Shown: piece after piece, positions 1-7,588 of the stretch
Layout of the letters: every line of letters begins with the position of its first letter
Numbering within the stretch: the first letter of the stretch is position 1
Source: Rathayibacter sp. VKM Ac-2754
GTDB taxonomy: Bacteria > Actinomycetota > Actinomycetes > Actinomycetales > Microbacteriaceae
Direction of reading: 5' to 3'
Length of the DNA: 64,000 nucleotides
NCBI RefSeq assembly: GCF_009807095.1
Contig: NZ_WUCC01000001.1
Location: 186,001 to 250,000 of the forward strand
The notes under the pieces: generated by a model
What the model was told of the DNA's origin: nothing
What the model saw: only the letters and a program-made list of their open reading frames with translations
The model's database searches: none
Program-made: the position numbers and the translations under genes

Positions 1-1062
1 GTCGAGGCGGAGCTCGACCGGCGCGGAGTCGCGCACACCCGGCAGGGTGGTGCGGCCGTCGTGCAGCGCGACCAGGTACTTGATGGTCGCGATGATGTCC
101 TCGACCGTCAGCACGGAGTCGGAGAGCGCCTTGTCGATGCCGAGCTTGCGGTTGATCTTGTAGCGGCCGACCTTCGCGAGGTCGTAGCGCTTGGAGTTGA
201 AGTAGAAGTTGTCCAGCAGCGCGCGGGCGGCCTCGGCGGCGACCTGCTCGCCCGGACGGAGCTTGCGGTAGATGTCGCGGAGAGCGTCCTCCTTGGTGAG
301 GATGTTGTCCTTCTCGAGCGTGAGCTCGATCGACTCGTAGCCGGCGAACTGCTCGAGGATCTCCTCGCTGGTGAGGCCGAGGGCCTTGAGGAAGACGGTG
401 ACCGACTGCTTGCGCTTGCGGTCGATGCGCACACCCACCTGGTCGCGCTTGTCGATCTCGAACTCGAGCCAGGCACCGCGGCTCGGGATGACGCGAGCCG
501 AGTAGATGTCCTTGTCGGACGTCTTCTCCTGCTGGCGCTCGAAGTAGACGCCCGGGCTGCGGACGAGCTGGGACACGACGACACGCTCGGTGCCGTTGAT
601 GATGAACGTGCCCTTCTCGGTCATCAGCGGGAAGTCGCCCATGAAGACCGTCTGGGTCTTGATCTCACCCGTGAGGTGGTTCATGAACTCGGCCTCGACG
701 TAGAGGGGAGCCGCGTAGGTCTTGCCGCGCTCCTTGCACTCCTCGATCGTGTACTTCTCGGGCTCGAGGTACGGGTTCGTGAAGCTCAGCTGCATCGTCT
801 CGCTGAGGTCCTCGATCGGCGAGATCTCCTCGAAGATCTCGTCCAGACCGGAGTTGGCGGGGAGGTCCTCCCGGCCGGCGGCCTTCGCCTCGGTGACGCG
901 GGTCTTCCACGCCTCCGAGCCGACGAGCCAGTCGAAGCTCTCGGTCTGCAGTGCGAGCAGATCCGGAACCGTCAGGGTGTCGCTGATCTTGGCGAACGAG
1001 AGACGCGAGGCTCCGCGTCCGTTCTTGGGTGAGGTGGTGGTTGCGTGGGGCGCAGCAGCCAA
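1..1062 (-). CDS. rpoB: DNA-directed RNA polymerase subunit beta (N-terminal part)
   Basis: The reverse strand reads an unbroken 354-codon frame that runs off the left edge. The protein starts [14 protein letters not shown] and continues with beta-subunit landmarks: [18 protein letters not shown], the [22 protein letters not shown] block, and LVRSPGVYF. These belong to the beta protrusion and lobe of RNA polymerase, the catalytic transcription core. The start is TTG at 1062, preceded by a good GGAGG about seven bases upstream; no ATG fits. The rifampicin region and C-terminus lie outside the window. The next upstream gene is divergent, so rpoB has its own promoter. Very confident on family; start chosen from RBS and homology. 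Confidence 0.97.
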   Translation of the reverse strand, partial: MAAAPHATTTSPKNGRGASRLSFAKISDTLTVPDLLALQTESFDWLVGSEAWKTRVTEAKAAGREDLPANSGLDEIFEEISPIEDLSETMQLSFTNPYLEPEKYTIEECKERGKTYAAPLYVEAEFMNHLTGEIKTQTVFMGDFPLMTEKGTFIINGTERVVVSQLVRSPGVYFERQQEKTSDKDIYSARVIPSRGAWLEFEIDKRDQVGVRIDRKRKQSVTVFLKALGLTSEEILEQFAGYESIELTLEKDNILTKEDALRDIYRKLRPGEQVAAEAARALLDNFYFNSKRYDLAKVGRYKINRKLGIDKALSDSVLTVEDIIATIKYLVALHDGRTTLPGVRDSAPVELRLD

Positions 1063-1414
1063 GGAAGGAACCTCCGTAGACCCTCGCGGGTCTCAATCTG
1101 TGGGATGTGTGGAGTGGGCTCCCGCCGGGCGGGCCGACACTCCTCCCAGCGCCGCAGCGACCGCTTTCACGCGGTCTCGGGGAGGGGGCTAGAGTGTGGC
1201 AACGACATCCACCATCTGATGTCGGGTTCCGGTGACCTGCCGACCGCAATATGACGGCATGGGTACTCGGGAGCGCAAAGTACAAATATAGGTGCAAGCG
1301 GTGGCGCAACGCAAGTGCTGATCCTTGCGCGGTGCGCGCCGGTCGGGTATACGGCCCCGCACCGGCCCGGGGGGAGTGAGCCCCGGGAGCCCGAGCAGCA
1401 GGCAGACTGTCCGG
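1063..1414. other. Divergent intergenic region, rpoB leader
   Basis: A 352-bp gap between two divergent genes. It holds the rpoB promoter candidate, a long rpoB leader and, near the right end, the upstream region of the spermidine-synthase-like gene. Short frames here do not resemble proteins. No strong terminator or riboswitch was recognised. Confidence 0.4.
1285..1314 (-). promoter_or_regulatory. Putative rpoB promoter (-35/-10)
   Basis: On the minus strand, TTGCGT (1309-1314) and TATATT (1285-1290) are separated by 18 bases in an otherwise very GC-rich stretch. This would start transcription around 1278 and leave a leader of about 215 nt before the rpoB TTG. Inferred from hexamer match and position only. 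Confidence 0.45.
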
Positions 1415-2305
1415 ATGCAGGAGCGCAGCGGACGACGACGAGGCGACGACTCCGAGCACCCGCGCGCCGTCCTCGACAGCGGCTTCCTCGCGCAGATCGA
1501 GCCCGACCGGCACTCGACCGACGCCGTGACCCTCGTGGTCGACGGCACCCCGCAGTCGCACGTCGACCTCGCCGATCCGACGCACCTCTCCTTCGAGTAC
1601 GTGCGGCGCATCGGCCACGCCATCGACCTGCTCGCCCCCGCGGGCGAGCCCCTCACCGCGCTCCACCTCGGCGCAGGGGCGCTCACCCTCCCCCGGTACG
1701 TCGCCGCGACCCGGCCGGGCTCGCGGCAGCAGGTCGTCGAGATCGAGGGCGCTCTGGTCGACCTGGTCCGGGAGGCGGTGCCGCTGCCCCGCGGCGCGCA
1801 GATCCGCATCCGCCAGGGCGATGCCCGCGAGGTGCTGGGCAAGCTCCCACCCGGGCTCCGCGGCAGCGTCGACGTGGTGGTGGTCGACATCTTCTCGGGC
1901 GCGCGCACGCCCGCGCACGTGACGAGCGCGGAGTTCTACCGCGAGATCGCTCCGCTGCTCGCCCCCGGCGGCGTGGTCGCGGTGAACGTCGCGGACGGCG
2001 GTGCGCTCGCCTTCGCCCGCGCGCAGGCGGCGACCCTGTCGTCGGTCTTCGCGCACGTCGCGATCATGACCGACACGCAGATGCTGAAGGCGAAGCGCTT
2101 CGGCAACGTCGTGATGCTCGCCTCCCCCTCTGCGCTGCCGGTGGACGCACTGCCGCGGCGCCTCGCCTCCGACCCCGCGCCCTCGAAGCTCGTGCAAGGA
2201 CGCGAGCTCGACAACTTCACGGCCGGCGCGGTCCCCGTCACCGACGACACCGCCACGCCGTCGCCGCTGCCCGCGCGCAGCATCTTCCAGGTGCGCCGGG
2301 GCTGA
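1415..2305 (+). CDS. Spermidine synthase-like methyltransferase-fold protein
   Basis: A 296-residue protein with the Rossmann fold of polyamine synthases. The nucleotide-binding stretch HLGAGALTLPRY, acidic VEIEG after strand beta2, QGDAREVL, and VVDIFSGARTPAH followed by FYREIAPLLAPGG are in family order. True spermidine synthases use an Asp-rich catalytic loop; here the equivalent is VDIFSG, so a polyamine substrate is not assured. Actinobacteria carry many such paralogues of unknown substrate. The ATG at 1415 was preferred to an upstream start because the extra residues are low complexity; no clear RBS is seen, so the start is uncertain. It is divergent from rpoB. Confidence 0.8.
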   Translation: MQERSGRRRGDDSEHPRAVLDSGFLAQIEPDRHSTDAVTLVVDGTPQSHVDLADPTHLSFEYVRRIGHAIDLLAPAGEPLTALHLGAGALTLPRYVAATRPGSRQQVVEIEGALVDLVREAVPLPRGAQIRIRQGDAREVLGKLPPGLRGSVDVVVVDIFSGARTPAHVTSAEFYREIAPLLAPGGVVAVNVADGGALAFARAQAATLSSVFAHVAIMTDTQMLKAKRFGNVVMLASPSALPVDALPRRLASDPAPSKLVQGRELDNFTAGAVPVTDDTATPSPLPARSIFQVRRG

Positions 2306-2419
2306 ACCGGCCCGGCAGGCGCTCGCCGTCGAGCGTGCCCGTAAACTGGCCAGGGGGTCAGCGCCCCTCCCGTCCCCGTCGCTCGCGACCGGATCCGCAC
2401 CCCTCGAGGAAGCACTGCT

Positions 2420-2998
2420 CTGAGCATCATCATCCGCCATGACCCTGCGACGCTCCGCGAGGAGGTCGACGTCGACGCCGCCCAGCAGCGCCTCGAGGAG
2501 ATCGGCGCGCTGCGCAGCCTCGCCGCGCTGACCGAGAAGGCCGAGCTGCTGCGCCTGCTCGACCGCGTCGACGAGGCCTGGGAGGTCGCGACCGAAGCGG
2601 TCCGGCGCACCCGGTTCTCGGGCGACCGCGCGGAGCTGCTCTCGGCGCGCGTGCGTCGTGCGCGTCTGATGCAGCTGCGCGGCCGCACCGACGAGGCGCT
2701 CTCCGAGCTCGCGCTCTGCGTCGAGGAGGCGCGCACCCACGAGTGGCACCTCGAGCACTCGCTCGCCCTGAAGCACCGGGGGCTGACCCTCTTCGAGCTC
2801 GGAGAGTACGGCCGCGCCGCACGCGACTTCGACGCCGCGACGGCGCTCGGCGAGCGGGTCGGCGTGCCCGAGGAGGAGCTCGAGGTGGCGCGCCTCGGCT
2901 TCGCGGCCGCGACCGAGTTCCAGGACGGGTCGGCCAGGGCCCCCCGCGCCGACGGCGTCCTGCGCGGACGTCGGCGCGCCGACGGCGACGAGTCCTGA
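2420..2998 (+). CDS. TPR-like helical protein with a probable CTG start
   Basis: The frame is open from a stop at 2342 and encodes a convincing all-helical protein beginning SIIIRHDPATLREEV. It has two or three TPR-like helix pairs: LRLLDRVDEAWEVATEA, QLRGRTDEALSELALCVEEA and LFELGEYGRAARDFDAATALGE. No ATG, GTG or TTG exists before the first repeat; the first ATG (2651) would cut off half the fold. A GAGGA at 2405-2410 sits nine bases before CTG at 2420, making CTG the best start. TPR proteins usually scaffold protein contacts; no partner is implied by the neighbours. The gene ends 15 bases before the SprT-like gene and may be co-transcribed with it. Confidence 0.65.
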   Translation: MSIIIRHDPATLREEVDVDAAQQRLEEIGALRSLAALTEKAELLRLLDRVDEAWEVATEAVRRTRFSGDRAELLSARVRRARLMQLRGRTDEALSELALCVEEARTHEWHLEHSLALKHRGLTLFELGEYGRAARDFDAATALGERVGVPEEELEVARLGFAAATEFQDGSARAPRADGVLRGRRRADGDES

Positions 2999-3013
2999 GC
3001 TCGGACGCGACGC

Positions 3014-3484
3014 GTGGCTGAGCTCGAGCAGGTCGCCGTGTGGGCCGACGAGCTCCTCGCGGCGCACCTCGACGGGTCGTGGAGCTTCGCCTTCGACCGC
3101 GCGCGCACCCGCGCCGGCGCCTGCCACTGGGGCGACCGTCGCATCACGGTGTCGCGGCACCTCGCCGCCCGCTGGAGCGACGAGGAGGTGCGGCAGACCC
3201 TGCTGCACGAGATCGCGCACGCGCTCGCGGGCCCGAAGGCCGGACACGGTGCGGAGTGGCGCCGCACCGCCTCCCGGCTCGGCTACACCGGGACACGCAC
3301 GCACAGCAGTCCGACGGCCGACGAGCTGGCGCCGTGGGTCGGCAGCTGCCCGAGCGGGCACCTCTTCTACCGCCATCGCCGCCCGAGTCGGCCGCTCGCC
3401 TGCGGCAGGTGCGCGCGCCGCTTCGACGCGGCGAACGAGATCCAGTGGCGGCGGCGGGTCGTCCCCGCGGCGGAACGCGGATGA
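3014..3484 (+). CDS. SprT-like zinc metalloprotease domain protein
   Basis: A 156-residue protein with the SprT/Spartan-like signature: a zincin helix LLHEIAHAL (HExxH) near residues 60-68, a further His in KAGHGAEW, and a C-terminal zinc ribbon built from CPSGH and CGRC. The family includes Spartan, which degrades DNA-protein crosslinks, but bacterial members are mostly uncharacterised. The start is GTG at 3014 with a poor RBS. Its stop overlaps the next gene start in ATGA, so the two are translationally coupled. The catalytic Glu and metal His residues look intact. Confidence 0.85.
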   Translation: MAELEQVAVWADELLAAHLDGSWSFAFDRARTRAGACHWGDRRITVSRHLAARWSDEEVRQTLLHEIAHALAGPKAGHGAEWRRTASRLGYTGTRTHSSPTADELAPWVGSCPSGHLFYRHRRPSRPLACGRCARRFDAANEIQWRRRVVPAAERG

Positions 3485-4077
3485 CCCTCCCGGCCGGGCA
3501 GTGGCTGGAGGAGGCCGACGGTCGTCGCTGGTGGTTCGACTCCGGGAGCACAGCCCTCGACTTCGCCTACACCGGCGCGATGCGCGGCGCACCCGGTGAG
3601 CGCCTGGGCTCCGGCGACGCGCTGGCCGCGTGGCTCCGGGAGCGGTTCGAGGGAGTGGGGGACGGCGCCGGGCTCGCCGACGCGCTGATGCTGCGAGAGG
3701 CCGTGGCGCGGCTGGCCGCCGCCGCCGAGGCGTCCGAGCCCGCTGAGCCGGCGGACGTGGACGTCGTGAACCTGTTCGCGGCGATGCCGGACATCCCGCC
3801 GTCACTGCCGGGAGGCTCGCGGCAGGCCGGGCGCTCGAGCGCGAACGGGCGCCAGGCGCTCTCGAGCATCGCCCGCGAAGCGGTCGCGCTGCTGGGCGGC
3901 GCGTCTGCCGGCCGGCTGCGCCGCTGCGACGCCGAGGACTGCCGGATGCTCTACCTCGACACCTCCCGCGCCGGTTCCCGCCGCTGGTGCTCGATGCAGC
4001 GCTGCGGGAACCGGGCGAAGGTGCGGGCGCACCGCAGGCGCGCCGCCGATGCCCAGGCCGTCAGTCGACGACCTTGA
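3481..4077 (+). CDS. CGNR zinc finger domain protein
   Basis: A 198-residue protein. Its C-terminal part has the CGNR finger layout: RRCDAEDCRMLYLDTSRAGSRRWC followed by CGNRAKVRAHR, giving four cysteines for one zinc. The N-terminal half resembles the ABATE-type stress domain that usually precedes this finger (DFAYTGAM, ALMLREAV). Family members are putative stress-responsive transcription regulators. The ATG overlaps the stop of the SprT-like gene by four bases. The 3' end overlaps the convergent DUF427 gene by 17 bases. Confidence 0.85.
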   Translation: MTLPAGQWLEEADGRRWWFDSGSTALDFAYTGAMRGAPGERLGSGDALAAWLRERFEGVGDGAGLADALMLREAVARLAAAAEASEPAEPADVDVVNLFAAMPDIPPSLPGGSRQAGRSSANGRQALSSIAREAVALLGGASAGRLRRCDAEDCRMLYLDTSRAGSRRWCSMQRCGNRAKVRAHRRRAADAQAVSRRP

Positions 4078-4363
4078 CCTCTTTCCAGAACGCGACGTAG
4101 CCCGAGAAGTCCTTGCCGACGCGGTCGAACGCGGTGGGGTAGGGGTGCGGGTACGACCAGGCGCGGTCCTTCAGCAGGCCGCCGTCGGACTGCACCGAGA
4201 AGTACTGGCACTCGCCCTTCCAGGGGCAGGTGTACGGGGTGTCGCTCGGCTCGAGCAGGTCGGTCACGACGCTCGAGGGCGGGAAGTACCAGTTGCCCTC
4301 GATCGAGATCAGGTCGGAGTCGGGCGCGTCGGCGAGGACGACGTCGTTGAGAACGGCTTTCAT
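4061..4363 (-). CDS. DUF427 domain-containing protein
   Basis: A 100-residue single-domain protein. It shows the DUF427 core: MKAVLNDVVLADAP, ISIEGNWYFPP, TYTCPWKGECQYF-like (TPYTCPWKGECQYF) and AWSYPHPYP. The compact beta-rich fold is widespread in actinobacteria and has no proven biochemical role. The start at MKAVLND matches the usual family start. It is convergent with the CGNR gene and overlaps it at the 3' end. Confidence 0.9.
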   Translation of the reverse strand: MKAVLNDVVLADAPDSDLISIEGNWYFPPSSVVTDLLEPSDTPYTCPWKGECQYFSVQSDGGLLKDRAWSYPHPYPTAFDRVGKDFSGYVAFWKEVKVVD

Positions 4364-4497
4364 GCGGATCTGCTTTCGGTCGCGTGGTCGGATCGGGCGG
4401 AGGCTCTGCCCCTGGGAGACGCTACGCCCGGTGGGCCGCCGGCGTGCGATCTGCAGGAGGGCGTGCGATCTGCCGGAGGATGTGCGAACCGGGGCCG

Positions 4498-5037
4498 TCA
4501 GCGCGGAGACCGCAGGACGGTGACGCGGTCGGCCGAGTCGACGCGAGCCGCCTCCCGCACGATGTCGGCCTTCCCGGCGGCGATGAGCACGCGGCCCGAG
4601 GCGGACGCCGAGAGCAGGTGACCGCACGCGCGGCGCAGTCCCTCGAAGGACGCGGAGGCGACGGCCGCCTCCGGCGAGACATGGTCGATCCCCAGAGCGA
4701 TCAGGGCGTCGATCAGCGCGCCGGCGGCCAGCTGGTCCTCCATCGCGAAGCGCGGCTCCCCCGCCTCGCCGAGCTCGCCGACGGCGACGACGTTCACGCT
4801 CGTGCGGCCGCCGTTCTCGTGCTGGCGCTCCAGCACCCAGCGGGCGACGGCCGAGCGGTCGACGAGTCCTGCGCGGACCACGTGCCCCTCGACCGCATCG
4901 AGGTCGAGCTCTGCTCCGGGCAGGGCGTCGACCAGCACCGTGACGGGCGCGGGCGCGAGGGTGCGCAGGGCGCGGGCTCCCCAGTCGAAGCGGATCTGGT
5001 AGGTCGCCTGGTCGAAGGCGGAGGGCGCGTCGGTCAC
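4498..5037 (-). CDS. ComB-like (2-phosphosulfolactate phosphatase family) protein
   Basis: A 179-residue protein similar in order to ComB: VTVLVDALPGAE, VNVVAVGELG, MEDQLAAGALIDAL, SPEAAVASASFEGLR and the characteristic SASGRVLIAAGKADIVREAA (compare SGREL...GFADDV in the family). ComB makes sulfolactate from phosphosulfolactate in coenzyme M synthesis. In actinobacteria without that pathway the role is unknown. It is shorter than typical members (about 230), and the classical N-terminal DVLRATT motif is replaced by VLVDALP, so catalysis may be altered. Starts with GTG six bases after a TAGCGT element. Confidence 0.75.
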   Translation of the reverse strand: MTDAPSAFDQATYQIRFDWGARALRTLAPAPVTVLVDALPGAELDLDAVEGHVVRAGLVDRSAVARWVLERQHENGGRTSVNVVAVGELGEAGEPRFAMEDQLAAGALIDALIALGIDHVSPEAAVASASFEGLRRACGHLLSASASGRVLIAAGKADIVREAARVDSADRVTVLRSPR

Positions 5038-5043
5038 CCCGCC

Positions 5044-5049
5044 ACGCTA
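5044..5049 (-). promoter_or_regulatory. -10 element, leaderless start of the ComB-like gene
   Basis: TAGCGT on the minus strand lies six bases before the GTG start with no RBS between. The geometry would put the transcription start at or on the start codon. Confidence 0.45.
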
Positions 5050-5130
5050 CCGATCGGGCGGGCTCCTACACGTCACCGCCGTCCGGCGCACCCGGTTCCC
5101 GCCCGGCGATCGGCGGAGGAGGATGGGGTT

Positions 5131-5649
5131 GTGAAGGTGATGCTGAAGCACGTGCTCGACACCGATCCCGACTCCGCCTGGCGGGCGCTGCAGAGTCCCG
5201 CGGTCTTCCGCGAGGTGATGTCCCCCCTCCTGACCGCGGCCTCGCTCGACGAGGGCGGGTTCCGCCCCACGTGGGGGCTCGGCCCGCACGACGTGGCGAT
5301 GGACGCGCTCGGCATCGTGCCGATGGGCGCGCAGGAGATCGACCTCTCCTACCGCCGCGTGCCGTCGATGCCCGACGTGCGGATCCTCCGCGACAACGGG
5401 GCGCCGCTCTCGGGGGCGCTCCGGCTGATCACGGCCTGGGACCACCGGATGGCCGTCGCGCCGCTGCCCGACGGTCGCACGCTCTTCCGCGACCGGCTCG
5501 AGTTCGACGCGGGGATCGCCTCGCTCGCGGTCTGGCCGTCGATGTGGGCGTTCTGGCAGTGGCGCGGCATCCGCATCCGTGCCCTCGCACCGAGCTGGCG
5601 TCTCGACCTCGGGGCGGACGCCCGGCCGCGCGGGGAGGCGGCGGAATGA
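5131..5649 (+). CDS. SRPBCC-fold family protein
   Basis: A 172-residue protein whose order of segments fits the START/SRPBCC fold: an N-terminal strand VKVMLKHVLD, helix DSAWRALQSPAVFREVMSP, a beta-sheet with DGRTLFRDRLEF, and a long C-terminal helix WPSMWAFWQWRGIRIR. Such proteins bind hydrophobic ligands or serve as polyketide cyclase-like scaffolds; no ligand can be assigned. GTG start at 5131 with AGGAGGA upstream. The stop overlaps the next gene (ATGA), so it forms a two-gene operon with the DUF1684 protein. Confidence 0.7.
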   Translation: MKVMLKHVLDTDPDSAWRALQSPAVFREVMSPLLTAASLDEGGFRPTWGLGPHDVAMDALGIVPMGAQEIDLSYRRVPSMPDVRILRDNGAPLSGALRLITAWDHRMAVAPLPDGRTLFRDRLEFDAGIASLAVWPSMWAFWQWRGIRIRALAPSWRLDLGADARPRGEAAE

Positions 5650-6386
5650 GCCCCGACGGCACCGCCGAAGAGGCGATCGAGCTCTCGCGCAGCGAGCTGC
5701 TGCGCTTCCGCTGGCCCTCGGGCGAGGAGGAGGCGGAGGACGACGTCGTGTCGCCGCGCCGGCGCCTCGCCTCCGCCGTCGAGGTCTCCGACTGGCGCCG
5801 CCACGTGCAGGCGATCTACGCCGAGGTGCGGCGACTCTCGAACATCGATCTGCTCGCCGCGCACGCCTCCTGGATCCGCGGCCGCAATGCGCTGTTCGCC
5901 CGCCACCCCTCCACTCCCCTGCTCCCGGGCGATCGCGCGCACTTCCGCTCGCTGCCGGTCGCACCGTACGACGCGGGCTGGCGCTTCGAGCTCGAGGTCG
6001 CGCCCGTCGAGGAGGCGGTGCGGATGGACGTCGACACCGGCACCGACGGCACCGTCCCGTTCGAGCTCGTCGGCACCGTGGACGTGCCGCAGGCGGGCAC
6101 GCTGGACGTGTGGCGGCTCGCCTCGTACGGCGGCGGGCTGTTCCTGCCGGTGAAGGACGCGCTGGCGGGGACGCCGGGCGGCACCTACGGGGGCGGTCGC
6201 TACCTCCTCGACACGGTCAAGGGAGCCGACCTCGGTCCGGGATCGACGCCGTCGACGCTCGTGCTGGACTTCAACTTCGCCTACAACCCGTCGTGCGCCT
6301 ACGACCCGGCCTGGGCCTGCCCGCTCGCGCAGCAGGGCAACACGCTCGCGGTCGAGGTGCCGGTCGGGGAGCGCTACAAGGGCTGA
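5646..6386 (+). CDS. DUF1684 domain-containing protein
   Basis: A 246-residue protein carrying DUF1684 hallmarks: RNALFARHPSTPLL, FRSLPVAPYD, an FFLPVKD-like segment (LFLPVKDALAGT), TYGGGRYLLD and near the end LDFNFAYNPSCAYDPAWACPLA. The family is predicted to be a calycin-like beta barrel of unknown function, common in actinobacteria. It has no signal peptide, so it is cytosolic. Translationally coupled to the SRPBCC gene upstream. A hairpin follows. Confidence 0.88.
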   Translation: MSPDGTAEEAIELSRSELLRFRWPSGEEEAEDDVVSPRRRLASAVEVSDWRRHVQAIYAEVRRLSNIDLLAAHASWIRGRNALFARHPSTPLLPGDRAHFRSLPVAPYDAGWRFELEVAPVEEAVRMDVDTGTDGTVPFELVGTVDVPQAGTLDVWRLASYGGGLFLPVKDALAGTPGGTYGGGRYLLDTVKGADLGPGSTPSTLVLDFNFAYNPSCAYDPAWACPLAQQGNTLAVEVPVGERYKG

Positions 6387-6403
6387 GCAGCTGCGCCTGG
6401 GCG

Positions 6404-6435
6404 CGCTCGGAGGCTGGATGGATAGCCTCCGAGCG
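6404..6435 (+). terminator. Inverted repeat after DUF1684 gene
   Basis: A perfect 12-bp inverted repeat (6404-6415 with 6424-6435, GCTCGGAGGCT type) and an eight-base loop lie 18 bases after the stop. There is no U-tract, so termination is likely but unproven; an operator role for the following SDR gene is the alternative. Confidence 0.5.
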
Positions 6436-6467
6436 GCGCGCCGTCCGCGCCGGAGAGCAGGAACACC

Positions 6468-7316
6468 ATGCCCCGACCCGTCCTCCTCGTCACCGGGACC
6501 TCGACCGGGATCGGCCGGGCGACGGCGATCGAGGCCGCGCGCTCCGGCTGGACGGTCGTCGCGACCGTCCGCGACCCCGAGCGCGCCACCGACCTCCGCG
6601 CCGCCGCGGAGGAGGCCCGCGTCGACCTCGACGTCGTCGCGCTGGACGTCACCGACTCCGCGTCGGTGGACGCCTGCCTCGCGCACGTCGAGAGTGCTCA
6701 CGGCGGGCTCGACGCCCTCGTGAACAACGCCGGCGCCGGGCACATCGGCACGCTCGAGCTCGAGGAACCGGCGGAGCTCCGCCGGGTGATGGAGGTCAAC
6801 TTCTTCGGCACGGTCGCCGTCACCCGCGCCGCGATGCCGATGCTGCGCTCCTCCCGCGGCCGGGTCGTCACGATCTCGAGCGTCGGAGGCGTCGTGGGCC
6901 AGCCGTTCAACGAGGACTACTGCGCGGCCAAGTTCGCGGTCGAGGGCTTCTTCGAGGCGCTCGCACCCGTCGCCGGAGCCGTCGGTGTGCAGGTCTCGCT
7001 GATCGAGCCGGGAGCCGTGCGCAGCAGCTTCGTCGAGAACGTCGGGATCGACGTGCACGCGATGGTCGCGCAGGCCGGCCCCTACGCCTCCTCGCTGGGC
7101 TCGTACCTCGACCGCACCGCCTCCGCGTTCTCGTCGACGCACGCCCAGGATCCCGCCGATGTCGCCGTCGTCGTCCTGCAGGTCCTGAGGGCGGCCGAGG
7201 CGCCGTTCCGTGTGCAGACCTCGGACTGGGCGAGGGAGTTCGCGGGGATGAAGCTGGCCGACGTCGACGGGTCCCGCGTGCAGTCCGCCATGCGCGGATG
7301 GATCGGCACCCACTAG
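6468..7316 (+). CDS. Short-chain dehydrogenase/reductase (SDR)
   Basis: A 282-residue classical SDR. The cofactor motif TGTSTGIG is at residues 9-16, NNAG at about 85-88, the catalytic Ser in VTISSVGG, and YCAAK (YxxxK) at about 151-155. VIEPG-like LIEPGAV follows. These enzymes reduce carbonyl groups or oxidise alcohols with NAD(P)H; Arg after the glycine motif (TVRDPER) suggests NADP(H). Substrate unknown. Starts at ATG 6468 with AGGAA upstream; monocistronic between a hairpin and a 270-bp gap. Confidence 0.92.
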   Translation: MPRPVLLVTGTSTGIGRATAIEAARSGWTVVATVRDPERATDLRAAAEEARVDLDVVALDVTDSASVDACLAHVESAHGGLDALVNNAGAGHIGTLELEEPAELRRVMEVNFFGTVAVTRAAMPMLRSSRGRVVTISSVGGVVGQPFNEDYCAAKFAVEGFFEALAPVAGAVGVQVSLIEPGAVRSSFVENVGIDVHAMVAQAGPYASSLGSYLDRTASAFSSTHAQDPADVAVVVLQVLRAAEAPFRVQTSDWAREFAGMKLADVDGSRVQSAMRGWIGTH

Positions 7317-7588
7317 GGTGGAGGGGTGCGAGCGCGAAGACTGCGCTCCCCCGCGTCGTAGAACGCCCCTTGTCCCCTGACGATCATCGAGATCCGAGGA
7401 CTCTGACGAATCGAGGACTCCCGTCCCGATCACCTGGCGCACGTGCATGAGGCCCCTGGCCGCGCGCACCCCTTCGTACGGCGAACGGATGTGACCACCG
7501 TCACCTTCGCCCGAACGTCGATCACCCGCGCCCGGCCACCCGCCGACGCGAGCCGCGATCGACATTGATGCCCGAAAGGCACCACCGC

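Noticed and set aside
665-3805. A 1046-codon minus-strand frame covering rpoB start to the CGNR gene
   Set aside because: It crosses three well-supported plus-strand genes and the rpoB start; composition is low complexity and it contains no recognisable domain.
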